From contig NZ_AQUZ01000037.1 of NCBI RefSeq assembly GCF_000372465.1, forward strand, positions 170 through 64,169: 64,000 nucleotides of DNA, given 5' to 3'. Both the position numbers and the translations under genes were made by a program. Source of the DNA: Kribbella catacumbae DSM 19601 (GTDB lineage Bacteria > Actinomycetota > Actinomycetes > Propionibacteriales > Kribbellaceae). Below the pieces are notes generated by a model. The model was not told where the DNA came from, did not search any database, and saw nothing but the letters and a program-made list of their open reading frames with translations. Shown in pieces: positions 19,201 through 26,898 of this stretch. Within the stretch, counting starts at the first letter, position 1; each line of letters opens with the position of its first letter.

Positions 19201-19572
19201 ATGCGTAAGGTTGCGGCCCTCGCGGCGGTAGTGACAATGAGCGTCGGTACGTTGACGGCGTGCTCGGGTGGCGACTACTGCGGCGAGCTGAAGAATTATG
19301 CCGCGGCGGCCAAGGGCCTCGACATCAAGGACACCAAGGCGGTCGACAAGATGCGCGAGGAGGCCAAGAAGGTGTCCAAGTCGGCGCCGGACGACCTGAA
19401 GGACGACTGGAAGATCGTCCTCGAGTACGCCGACAAGGCCAAGGACGCGAACGGCGACACGGGCAAGCTCACTGAGCTGGCCAAGTCCGACGGCGCGAAG
19501 ATCCAGCCGGCCTTCGAGGCGATCTCCAAGCACGCCAAGGACACCTGCAAGGTGGACAACGTCAACGGCTGA
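19201..19572 (+). CDS. Small secreted lipoprotein, paralogue 1
   Basis: 123 residues. A short signal peptide (MRKVAALAAVVTMSVGTL) ends in the lipobox LTAC, so the mature protein begins at Cys21 and is lipid-anchored outside the membrane. The mature part is mostly helical, Lys/Asp-rich, begins SGGDYCGELKNYAAAAKGLD, and has a conserved C-terminal Cys (KDTCKVDN); the two cysteines after the anchor could form a disulfide. It is a clear paralogue of the next gene (same size, cysteine spacing and DDLKDDWK/DVKDDWK core). The family was not recognised. The ATG at 19201 is chosen because it begins the signal peptide. Confidence 0.82.
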   Translation: MRKVAALAAVVTMSVGTLTACSGGDYCGELKNYAAAAKGLDIKDTKAVDKMREEAKKVSKSAPDDLKDDWKIVLEYADKAKDANGDTGKLTELAKSDGAKIQPAFEAISKHAKDTCKVDNVNG

Positions 19573-19587
19573 CCCCCACCCAACCAA

Positions 19588-19665
19588 CCCGTTCATTCGC
19601 CCCGTTTTGTCACTCAACTCAGCTCCGCCGGCAGGCGAGCGGACAAAACGGGGCGAATGAACGGG
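19588..19665. repeat. 24-bp perfect inverted repeat between lipoprotein paralogues
   Basis: Arms 19588-19611 and 19642-19665 are perfect reverse complements (24 of 24) around a 30-nt spacer. It could be a bidirectional terminator-like hairpin, a REP-type element, or a short mobile remnant. The arm contains GCCCCGTTTTGTC, so on the minus strand the outer arm is not a plain T-tract terminator. Confidence 0.85.
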
Positions 19666-19728
19666 GATGGTGTGGGGGGCGGTAGCCTGATCCGCTCCAA
19701 CCGCAAGCCCTCGGAGGATGAGTACCAG

Positions 19729-20100
19729 ATGCGCCGCACCGCTCTGACCGCGACGATCGTGATCGCGGCCGCCGGACTGACCGCCTGCACCGAAGAGCAG
19801 GCGTACTGCGTCGATCTGGCCGGCTACGCCGCCGCGGCGACCAACGTCGATCCGCAGAACCCGGCCGACTACGTGAAGATCCTCGAGGACGCGAAGAAGC
19901 TGCAGGACACCGCGCCGGCCGACGTCAAGGATGACTGGAAGGTCATCGTCGCGTTCGCCGAAAAGGCCCAGAAGGCCGGGACGAACGAGGTGGAGCTGGC
20001 CCGGCTGACCAAGCAGCTCGGCGGCGTCACCACGGCGTACAAGGCGATCGCCACCCAGGCCAAGGACTCCTGCAAGGTGGACATCCCCAAGCTGAGCTGA
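19729..20100 (+). CDS. Small secreted lipoprotein, paralogue 2
   Basis: 123 residues, the same length as its upstream paralogue. Signal peptide MRRTALTATIVIAAAGL with lipobox LTAC (Cys20). The mature region begins TEEQAYCVDLAGYAAAATNVD and ends KDSCKVDIPKLS, mirroring paralogue 1, with PADVKDDWKVIVAFAEKA in the middle. Tandem duplication followed by divergence is the simplest origin. GGAGG lies 11 nt before the ATG at 19729. Function unknown. Confidence 0.82.
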   Translation: MRRTALTATIVIAAAGLTACTEEQAYCVDLAGYAAAATNVDPQNPADYVKILEDAKKLQDTAPADVKDDWKVIVAFAEKAQKAGTNEVELARLTKQLGGVTTAYKAIATQAKDSCKVDIPKLS

Positions 20101-20209
20101 GCCCATATCCGAAACGGTCTTCCGGTGCTAGCCTCATCTGCGGGGGGACAGTTGCGCTTCAGCCGAGCTGTCCTGGGTTGGATCCGCAGCAGATGCCAGG
20201 GGGGCCTCG

Positions 20210-23200
20210 GTGTCAGTATCAGGTCTGTTCAAATCGCGCGCCGTCCGGATCGGTGCCGCCTTGGCGGTTGTCGTCTCGTTCGGCCAGTTCACGGTGACGA
20301 CGCAGGCGCAGGCCGCGGGGGAGACTGTTGTTTCCCTGACGTTCAACGACGGGTTGATGTCGCAGTACCTCCATGCGCGGCCGGTACTGCTCGCCCACAA
20401 CGTGCCGGGCACCTTCTACCTGTCGAGCAAGGTCGTCGAGGTGAACGCGCCCGGCTACATGGCCACCTGGCACGCCGACGCGGTCTATCGCGACGGCAAT
20501 GAGATCGGTGGCCTGGGCAAGGACCACGTCGACCTCACCGACCCGGCGACAGACCAGGCGTACAAGCAGGACCAGGTCTGTGGCGACAAGCAACGACTCG
20601 GCACCTTGGGCTACGACCCGCAGAGCTTCAGCTATCCGTTCGCCGCGGTGAACGCGAATGCCGAGAGCATCGTGCAGGGCTGCGGCTACCTGTCCGGCCG
20701 GACTGTCGGCGGCCTGTCCGCGACCACCGGCCCGTACGCCGAGCAGATGCCGCCGGCCAATGCCTTCCGGCTCAGTACTGCGAACCTGCCGGGCGGGCCG
20801 ATCCAGCTCACCGACCTGCAGACCGCGGTAAATGTTGCCTCTAGCAACGGTGGCGGCTGGGTACCGATCGCCTTCAACCACGTCTGCCAGTCGAGCGCCT
20901 CGGACTACGCCAGTTGCATGACCACCTACCAGGCCCTCGACGCCTCCGTACTGTCAGCCTTCCTCGACTGGCTGCAGAGCGGCGACGCCCCGGCCGGTAC
21001 GTCGATCCAGCGCGTCCGCGACGTGATGGGTGCCGGTCCGCAGCCGCCGCTGCCGCCCCGGCCGACGACGGTCTCGCTGACCTTCGACGACGGTCTGGCC
21101 AGTCAGTACGGGCTGCGCTCGATCTTCTCGTCGCGCAACCTGCACGGAACCTTCTACATCAACAGCGGGCCGGTGGACGCGGCCGAGATCGGCACGATGA
21201 CCTGGGCGCAGATCCACAACCTGCGCGCCGACGGCAACGACATCGGCGGCCACACCCAGGACCACGTCAACCTGACCGCGGCGGACACGAGCTTCGACTA
21301 CCGCTGGCAGCAGGCCTGCAACGACCGGGCCCGGCTGCAGCAGCAGGGATTCTCACCGCTCAGCTTCGCCTACCCGTTCGCGGCCTTCAACGCGCAGGCG
21401 ATCAGCATCATCAAGGGCTGTGGCTACCAGTCCGGACGCACCGGCGGCAGCCTTCTGGTGGGTGGCCCGCTCTACAGCGAGGCGGTCCCGCCACCGGAGC
21501 CCTGGAGCTTTAAGGCGCTCGGTACGACGTACGACGGCGCGATCACGCTGCAGTCGCTGCAGGACGCTGTCAACGGTCCCGCAGAGCGCGCCGGCGGCTG
21601 GGTGCCGATGCTCTTCCATGAGATCTGCTACCAGGGCGCCGCGAACTTCGACGCCTGTATGGCCGGCTACCGTCCCGTCTCCGACACGACGCTCGCCCAG
21701 TTCATGGACTGGGTGACGGCCAACGCGAGTCGCGGCATCTCGATCAAGACCGTTGCCGAGGTGATGAGCGGCGGGCAGACCGTCCCGAACCCGGTCATCA
21801 CCGCGCCGACCGCCCCGATGGTCCCGCCCAACCCGACGGTCGCCGGTACTGGACTGTCGACGGGTGGCGACGTCACGGTCGACGTCTACACCGGCTCGTA
21901 CAGCACCGGTACGCCGCTGCTGTCGGCCACCGCCACCAACAACAGCGGCGCCTGGACCACCACGTTCCCCGGCCCGCTGGCGAACGGCACCTACACCGTC
22001 CAGGTCAAGCAGACCGGCAACGGCCTGACCGGCATCAGTGCGCCACGGACGTTCGTGGTCTCCGACACGATCGACCTGACACCGCCGGCGGTCGTGATCG
22101 CAGCGCCGGTGAACAACTCTCGCGTGAACGACACGACGCCGACGATCAGCGGCACCGGTGGGACCGCGACCGGTGATGTCGCCACGGCGACTGTGCGCGT
22201 CTACAACGGCGCCACTGCGACCGGTACACCGCGCCAGACGGTGGCTGTGCCGGTCACGGCCGGCGCCTGGGCGATGACCTCTGCAGCCCTTCCGCAGGGC
22301 ACCTACACGGCACAGGCCACCCAGACCGATGCGGCCGGCAACGTCGGTACCAGTACGTCGACGTTCACAGTCGACACCGCCAAGCCGATCGTCCGGATCA
22401 CCAGTCCGGTCAACAACACGGCGATAACCTCGACGGCGCCGTTCACGGTGTCCGGCACGACCGGCACGCTGGCCGGTGACACTACTGCGGTCACCTTGAA
22501 GGTCCACGCGGGCAGCGGCACCTCTGGAGCAGTGGTGGCTACCTTGCCCAGTACTGCGGTCGCAGGCGCCTGGTCAGCCAGCGTCTCGGGCCTCCCTGCC
22601 GGGACCTACACGCTGAGTGCTTCCAGCACGGACACGGCTGGGAACATCGGCGTCAGCAATAACGTCGTCTTCGTACTGCGCAGTGCCATGACGGTCACGT
22701 CGTTGTCGCCGAACGCCCATGCCCAGGGCCTGACCGGCCGGACCGTCGCGATCAACGGCACCGGCTTCACGGCCGCGTCGGTTCCGTCCTTCACCGGGGC
22801 GGGGGTGACAATGACGTCCTTCACCTTCGTCAGCGCCACCCGGATCAACGCGGTGATCAACACCTCGGCCTCGGCGGCCATCGGCCGGAGCAACATCGTG
22901 GTCAGCCGGGCCGGTACCTTCGACGCGGTCTGCACCAACTGCCTGATCGTGAACGCGCCGCCGATCGTGACCGGCGCCTCGCCGAGCACGGTGGCCAGGG
23001 GACTGCTCAAGTCGTTCGCGATCACCGGCAGCGGGTTCACCTCGGCCAGCCAGGTGAGCTTCTCCGGAGGGTCCGGGATCAACATCCTGATGATCAGCCG
23101 GTCGCCGAACCTGATCAACATCACCACCTCCTCGATCTCCGGCGCGGCGGGTGTCCGCAACATCACGGTGACCAACCCTGACGGCGGCGTGTCGACCTGT

Positions 23201-23224
23201 GTCGGCTGCCTCACCATCACCTAG
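20210..23224 (+). CDS. Secreted protein with two NodB-like polysaccharide deacetylase domains and Ig/TIG-like repeats
   Basis: 1004 residues with a Sec signal peptide ending near TQAQAAG (residue 37). The first NodB domain (about 40-270) has TFND at 44-47 instead of TFDD, and GGLGKDH at 100-106 in place of the His-x-x-x-His zinc motif, so it has lost the catalytic Asp and one zinc ligand. The second (about 287-525) is intact: TFDDG at 291 and GGHTQDH with His348 and His352. Both end with W-V-P-(I/M) and a late His. Then three bacterial Ig-like repeats (about 530-825) and two IPT/TIG-like domains, each closing with a CxxC pair (CTNC, CVGC). Probably acts on exogenous or cell-wall polysaccharide; substrate unknown. 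Confidence 0.85.
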   Translation: MSVSGLFKSRAVRIGAALAVVVSFGQFTVTTQAQAAGETVVSLTFNDGLMSQYLHARPVLLAHNVPGTFYLSSKVVEVNAPGYMATWHADAVYRDGNEIGGLGKDHVDLTDPATDQAYKQDQVCGDKQRLGTLGYDPQSFSYPFAAVNANAESIVQGCGYLSGRTVGGLSATTGPYAEQMPPANAFRLSTANLPGGPIQLTDLQTAVNVASSNGGGWVPIAFNHVCQSSASDYASCMTTYQALDASVLSAFLDWLQSGDAPAGTSIQRVRDVMGAGPQPPLPPRPTTVSLTFDDGLASQYGLRSIFSSRNLHGTFYINSGPVDAAEIGTMTWAQIHNLRADGNDIGGHTQDHVNLTAADTSFDYRWQQACNDRARLQQQGFSPLSFAYPFAAFNAQAISIIKGCGYQSGRTGGSLLVGGPLYSEAVPPPEPWSFKALGTTYDGAITLQSLQDAVNGPAERAGGWVPMLFHEICYQGAANFDACMAGYRPVSDTTLAQFMDWVTANASRGISIKTVAEVMSGGQTVPNPVITAPTAPMVPPNPTVAGTGLSTGGDVTVDVYTGSYSTGTPLLSATATNNSGAWTTTFPGPLANGTYTVQVKQTGNGLTGISAPRTFVVSDTIDLTPPAVVIAAPVNNSRVNDTTPTISGTGGTATGDVATATVRVYNGATATGTPRQTVAVPVTAGAWAMTSAALPQGTYTAQATQTDAAGNVGTSTSTFTVDTAKPIVRITSPVNNTAITSTAPFTVSGTTGTLAGDTTAVTLKVHAGSGTSGAVVATLPSTAVAGAWSASVSGLPAGTYTLSASSTDTAGNIGVSNNVVFVLRSAMTVTSLSPNAHAQGLTGRTVAINGTGFTAASVPSFTGAGVTMTSFTFVSATRINAVINTSASAAIGRSNIVVSRAGTFDAVCTNCLIVNAPPIVTGASPSTVARGLLKSFAITGSGFTSASQVSFSGGSGINILMISRSPNLINITTSSISGAAGVRNITVTNPDGGVSTCVGCLTIT

Positions 23225-23245
23225 CGCCACGGCCCCGGCCGGATC

Positions 23246-23277
23246 GGCGACGACGGTAGTTCGGCACCGTCGTCGCC
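23246..23277. terminator. Hairpin after the deacetylase gene
   Basis: A perfect 12-bp stem (23246-23257 with 23266-23277) encloses the loop AGTTCGGC, 22 nt after the stop codon. There is no T-tract. It separates the accessory genes from mihF. Confidence 0.6.
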
Positions 23278-23291
23278 GCCTGGTGTGTTGT

Positions 23292-23321
23292 TTGCTGTCA
23301 GAGGGAGTGTTTGGCTAGGTT
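23292..23321 (+). promoter_or_regulatory. Candidate promoter of the mihF-gmk-rpoZ-coaBC operon
   Basis: TTGCTG (23292-23297), 18 bases, then TAGGTT (23316-23321). It lies 36 nt before the mihF start and after the upstream terminator-like hairpin. Confidence 0.4.
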
Positions 23322-23356
23322 CACCTGCGAAGACACACAACGGGACAGGTGAGACG

Positions 23357-23671
23357 GTGCCACTTCCTTCTTTGACCCCGGAGCAACGCGCGGCTGCTCT
23401 GGACAAGGCCGCTGCCGCACGGCGTGAGCGTGCGGAGATCAAGAACCGGATCAGGCACTCGGGGGCGTCTCCTACGGAGGTGCTGCACGAGGGACAGACC
23501 AACGACGTGATCGGCAAGATGCGGGTCAGCGCGCTGCTGCAGTGCGTCCCGGGCGTCGGCAAGGTCCGGGCCCAGCAGATCATGGAGCGAGCCGGTATCT
23601 CCGAAACCCGCCGGGTACGGGGTCTGGGCACCAACCAGATCGCGGCCCTGATGCGCGAGTTCGCCGAGTGA
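23357..23671 (+). CDS. mihF: Actinobacterial integration host factor, mIHF
   Basis: 104 residues. The start GTG at 23357 gives [20 protein letters not shown], aligning with the mycobacterial mIHF N-terminus. The long basic helix [15 protein letters not shown] is followed by the helix-turn-helix/H2TH region [20 protein letters not shown] and the conserved [18 protein letters not shown]. mIHF is an essential nucleoid protein that binds and bends DNA and has no relation to proteobacterial IHF. It overlaps gmk by 4 nt. The usual neighbour pyrF is displaced by the 19.2-23.3 kb insertion. Confidence 0.95.
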   Translation: MPLPSLTPEQRAAALDKAAAARRERAEIKNRIRHSGASPTEVLHEGQTNDVIGKMRVSALLQCVPGVGKVRAQQIMERAGISETRRVRGLGTNQIAALMREFAE

Positions 23672-24345
23672 CGCCGATGGTGACGTCGCGGCCGACCGAT
23701 CCGATGTCGAGTGAGCTGGAGACAGGCGTGGTCACGGGGAGCGGTTCGGCCGAGGGCAGCCAGGGCGGTGCCGGCGGAGCCCGGCTGACCGTGCTGGCCG
23801 GTCCGACGGCGGTCGGCAAGGGCACGGTCGCAGCCGATATCCGGGAGCGCTTCCCGGAGATCTGGATCTCGGTCTCGGCCACGACCCGCAAGGCCCGGCC
23901 GGGCGAGGAGCACGGCGTGCACTATCTGTTCGTCTCCGACGAGGAGTTCGACCGGATGATCGCCGACGACGAGCTGCTCGAATGGGCCGTGGTGCACAAG
24001 GCGGCCCGCTACGGGACGCCCCGGCAGCCGGTGCTGGACAAGCTGGCCGAGGGCCGGCCCGCGCTGCTGGAGATCGATCTGCAGGGTGCCCGGCAGGTCC
24101 GCGAGACGATGCCGGAGGCGCATTTCGTCTTCCTGGCACCCCCGAGCTGGGACGAACTGGTCCGCCGGCTGGTCGGCCGGGGCACCGAAACCCCCGAGGA
24201 GCGGGAGCGCCGGCTGGAGACCGCGACCCTCGAACTGGCCTCCGAGAAGGAGTTCGACGTGACGATCGTGAACGCGTCGGTTCGGGAAGCGGCCGATCAG
24301 TTGGTAAAGTTGATTCGATCACCCAATATCTCTGGAAAGAGCTGA
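23668..24345 (+). CDS. gmk: Guanylate kinase
   Basis: Phosphorylates GMP to GDP. 225 residues from the GTG that overlaps mihF (an ATG at 23677 is equally possible). The first 35 residues are a non-conserved extension. P-loop [14 protein letters not shown] (about 45-58; Thr-Ala replaces the common Ser-Gly), GMP-binding [19 protein letters not shown], and [13 protein letters not shown] are canonical. rpoZ starts 3 nt after its stop. Confidence 0.95.
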   Translation: MTPMVTSRPTDPMSSELETGVVTGSGSAEGSQGGAGGARLTVLAGPTAVGKGTVAADIRERFPEIWISVSATTRKARPGEEHGVHYLFVSDEEFDRMIADDELLEWAVVHKAARYGTPRQPVLDKLAEGRPALLEIDLQGARQVRETMPEAHFVFLAPPSWDELVRRLVGRGTETPEERERRLETATLELASEKEFDVTIVNASVREAADQLVKLIRSPNISGKS

Positions 24346-24348
24346 CAC

Positions 24349-24654
24349 TTGTCTGGCAACCAGCCCGTCGCCATCGGCATCACCTCGCCGCCGATCGACG
24401 ACCTGCTCACCCACACCGATTCGAAGTACAAGCTGGTCTTGTACTCGGCCAAGCGGGCGCGGCAGATCAACGCCTACTACTCCCAGCTCGGCGAAGGCCT
24501 GCTGGAGTACGTCGGACCGCTGGTCGAGACGCACGTCCAGGAAAAGCCCCTGTCGATCGCCATGCGCGAGATCAACGAGGGTGTACTGACCTGCACGGAC
24601 ATCGACCCTGAGGCCGAGGCGGAAGCAGCTGCTGCCGCGGCGGAGAAGTCCTAG
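24349..24654 (+). CDS. rpoZ: RNA polymerase omega subunit
   Basis: 101 residues. Helps assemble beta-prime into RNA polymerase. The core [35 protein letters not shown] (two adjacent stretches) and [14 protein letters not shown] are diagnostic. The start is a rare TTG at 24349, preceded by GGAAAGA at about 7 nt; no ATG or GTG fits the conserved N-terminus. An acidic, Ala-rich tail closes the protein. Confidence 0.95.
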   Translation: MSGNQPVAIGITSPPIDDLLTHTDSKYKLVLYSAKRARQINAYYSQLGEGLLEYVGPLVETHVQEKPLSIAMREINEGVLTCTDIDPEAEAEAAAAAAEKS

Positions 24655-24666
24655 TCCCATCCGTCG

Positions 24667-25911
24667 ATGACAGCGACAGGTGGTCGGCCGTCGGTTGTTC
24701 TCGGCGTCGGTGGCGGGATCGCGGCGTACAAGGTCTGTGATCTGCTCCGCCGGCTGACCGAGTCCGGGCACAGTGTCCGGGTGGTGCCGACCTCGGCCGC
24801 CCTGGAGTTCGTCGGCGCCGCCACCTGGGCGGCGCTGTCGGGTCAGCCGGTCACGGCCGACCCGTTCGACGACGTCCACGAGGTTCCGCACGTCCGGATC
24901 GGCAAGGCCGCCGAGCTGGTCGTCGTCGCGCCCGCGACCGCGAATCTGATCGCCAAGGCCGCCCACGGGCTGGCCGACGACCTGCTCACCAACACGCTGC
25001 TGACGGCCCGCTGCCCGATCCTGTTCGCGGCCGCGATGCACACCGAGATGTGGGAGCACCCGGCCACCCAGGCCAACGTGGCCACCCTGCGCTCGCGCGG
25101 TATCACCGTGCTGGAGCCCGCCGTGGGCCGGTTGACCGGCACGGACACAGGCCGTGGCCGGCTGCCCGAGCCGTCGGAGATCTTCGCGATCAGCCAGTTG
25201 ATGCTGGCCGACGAGGCTGCGCGCGCCGCCGGCCATTCGGTCGCCGATCTGACCGGCAAGCACGTCCTGATCAGCGCGGGTGGCACCCGCGAGCACCTCG
25301 ATCCGGTGCGGTACCTGGGCAACTCCTCCTCCGGCAAGCAGGGCTACGCGCTGGCCCGGATCGCGGCCGCCCGCGGCGCCAAGGTCACCCTGGTCGCCGC
25401 CAACTCCGAGCTCGCTGACCCGGCCGGCGTCCAGGTCGTCCCGGTCACCAGCACCCGCGACCTGTACGACGAGATCACCGGCCGCGCCTCCGATGCCGAC
25501 GCCATCGTGATGGCCGCCGCTCCGGCCGACTTCCGCCCGGCCGATGTCGCCGAGCACAAGATCAAGAAGACCGGCGACGGCTCGGTACCGGCCGTGAACC
25601 TGGTGGAGAACCCGGACATCCTCGCCACCATCTCGCACGACCGCCAGCGCACCGACCAAGTGATCGTCGGCTTCGCCGCCGAAACTGGCGACGCCCAGCA
25701 CAGCGTGCTGGAGCTCGGCCGCGCCAAGCTCGAGCGCAAGGGCTGCGACCTCCTGGTGGTCAATGACGTCTCCGGCGGCAAAGTCTTCGGCAGCGACGAA
25801 AACGAAGCCGTCATCCTCGACCGAGACGGCGCCGCCCTCCCCGTCCCCTCCGGCAGCAAAGACGCCCTGGCCGGCGTCATCTGGAACCTCGTAGCCACCC
25901 ACTGGCGCTGA
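24667..25911 (+). CDS. coaBC: Bifunctional phosphopantothenoylcysteine decarboxylase/synthetase
   Basis: 414 residues, both domains complete. The CoaC flavoprotein (about 1-185) has LGVGGGIAAYKVCDLLRRL, ATANLIAKAAHGLADDLLTN and AAMHTEMWEHPAT. CoaB (about 195-414) has SAGGTREHLDPVRYLGNSSS, the substrate/CTP motif AAPADFRP, and KIKKTGDG. The two steps turn phosphopantothenate plus cysteine into phosphopantetheine for coenzyme A. Last gene of the mihF-gmk-rpoZ-coaBC operon; a 337-nt gap follows. Confidence 0.96.
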   Translation: MTATGGRPSVVLGVGGGIAAYKVCDLLRRLTESGHSVRVVPTSAALEFVGAATWAALSGQPVTADPFDDVHEVPHVRIGKAAELVVVAPATANLIAKAAHGLADDLLTNTLLTARCPILFAAAMHTEMWEHPATQANVATLRSRGITVLEPAVGRLTGTDTGRGRLPEPSEIFAISQLMLADEAARAAGHSVADLTGKHVLISAGGTREHLDPVRYLGNSSSGKQGYALARIAAARGAKVTLVAANSELADPAGVQVVPVTSTRDLYDEITGRASDADAIVMAAAPADFRPADVAEHKIKKTGDGSVPAVNLVENPDILATISHDRQRTDQVIVGFAAETGDAQHSVLELGRAKLERKGCDLLVVNDVSGGKVFGSDENEAVILDRDGAALPVPSGSKDALAGVIWNLVATHWR

Positions 25912-25998
25912 CTCACGCCCTCACCCGGCCCACAAGCCACACCTCCACCACCATCCCGCCCTGGTCGGTGAGGCTTCCCGCGCTGACGCTGCGGACCG

Positions 25999-26075
25999 CC
26001 ACGCATACCTAGCCTCGTTGGCAATCGATTCCTGTCGGCGTGTCGACTCGCCTGGAGTGACTTAGGTATGCGTGG
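25999..26075. repeat. 13-bp perfect inverted repeat, 51-nt spacer
   Basis: CCACGCATACCTA (25999-26011) is the exact reverse complement of TAGGTATGCGTGG (26063-26075). The A+T-richer arms stand out against the local composition. Could be a protein-binding pair or element ends. Confidence 0.7.
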
Positions 26076-26155
26076 ACGTCCGGTCCGAGCGGACGGAGGC
26101 CCTCGCGAGGCGTTCGTCTGGACCCTCGCCCCAGGCGACCATGGGCCTTCGAGCT

Positions 26156-26218
26156 CCACTTTGTGCATCGGCCAGGCGGCTACTCGCGGGTAGAACGCCT
26201 GGCCGGTGCATAAAGTGG
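26156..26218. repeat. 23-bp imperfect inverted repeat able to form a long hairpin
   Basis: Arms 26156-26178 and 26196-26218 match at 21 of 23 positions around a 17-nt loop, in which CTAC/GTAG (26180-26183, 26190-26193) can pair further. It lies 31 nt before the APH-like gene, so it is in its 5' leader if that gene is transcribed from upstream. Confidence 0.75.
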
Positions 26219-26248
26219 TCGGTCGGTTGCCGTGGAGGCGAGGGGGAG

Positions 26249-26872
26249 ATGGTGAGTCAAACGCATCAGGTCGATGTCAGCGGTGAGGTCGTCACCAAGA
26301 CGTACGTCGGCTGGAGCCGGGACGAGCATCTGCGCGAGTGGACGGCCCTGCGGGTGATCTCCGCCGCGAGGCCCGACTTGGTTCCGGTCCCGATCAGGCT
26401 CGCGCGACCGGCACCGCTAACACCGCAACCTTCAATCACCATGGGCCGACTCCAGGGCACCCCGATGACCGGCCTCTTGACCGCAGGCCAGCTCGAAGGC
26501 CTCCATACGGCCCTTGCCGAGCTTTGGTCCATCCCTCCGATGGGCCTGGTACCAATCGAGCACGCCGCCTTCGTCGAGCGGATCCGGCAAGCGATCTCAT
26601 CGTGGAACGGATCGGGAATCATCGCCCAGGCTCACCTAGCAGCCGCCGAGTGGCTGGCTGGCCCGACAGCAGATGAGCTGGAGAGGCCGCTGAACGCCGG
26701 CTTCCCGGTGGACCCCGAGCGGCTCCGGACCGCACGTTGTCTCTGGGCGATGTTCTGGCTGACCCTGATCCGTCCCGGTGGTGTTGCGGCGCATCGCAAT
26801 CCGGCTGGTAGCGCTGAGTTGCAGGCCGAGCGTGTTCTCGGCCTACTCGAGACCCCAGCGGACAGAATCTGA
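26249..26872 (+). CDS. Aminoglycoside-phosphotransferase-like fold protein lacking the catalytic loop
   Basis: 207 residues from the ATG at 26249 (GGAGG at 26234-26238). The N-terminal part resembles the small lobe of APH/choline-kinase-like proteins: VVTKTYVGW with the expected Lys, a long helix with Glu (HLREWTALRVISAARPDL), VPVPIRL, and the hinge ITMGRLQGTPM. The rest is helical. The large-lobe signatures HGDxxxxN and DWE are absent, and the protein is about 100 residues shorter than active kinases. Either a decayed kinase or a pseudokinase-like binding protein; the fold assignment is by pattern only. Confidence 0.55.
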   Translation: MVSQTHQVDVSGEVVTKTYVGWSRDEHLREWTALRVISAARPDLVPVPIRLARPAPLTPQPSITMGRLQGTPMTGLLTAGQLEGLHTALAELWSIPPMGLVPIEHAAFVERIRQAISSWNGSGIIAQAHLAAAEWLAGPTADELERPLNAGFPVDPERLRTARCLWAMFWLTLIRPGGVAAHRNPAGSAELQAERVLGLLETPADRI

Positions 26873-26885
26873 CCGCTTCTCCTTC

Positions 26886-26891
26886 TAGGGT
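26886..26891 (+). promoter_or_regulatory. Candidate -10 box for the leaderless winged-helix gene
   Basis: TAGGGT, seven bases, then the ATG at 26899; there is no Shine-Dalgarno sequence. Confidence 0.45.
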
Positions 26892-26898
26892 CTTTCCT

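Larger units (their letters stand above)
25912..26248. other. Intergenic region with two structured inverted repeats
   Basis: This 337-nt stretch has no convincing gene. It holds two separate inverted repeats (25999-26075 and 26156-26218, listed individually). The density of pairing suggests an RNA structure, an operon terminator region, or remains of a small mobile element. Confidence 0.5.
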
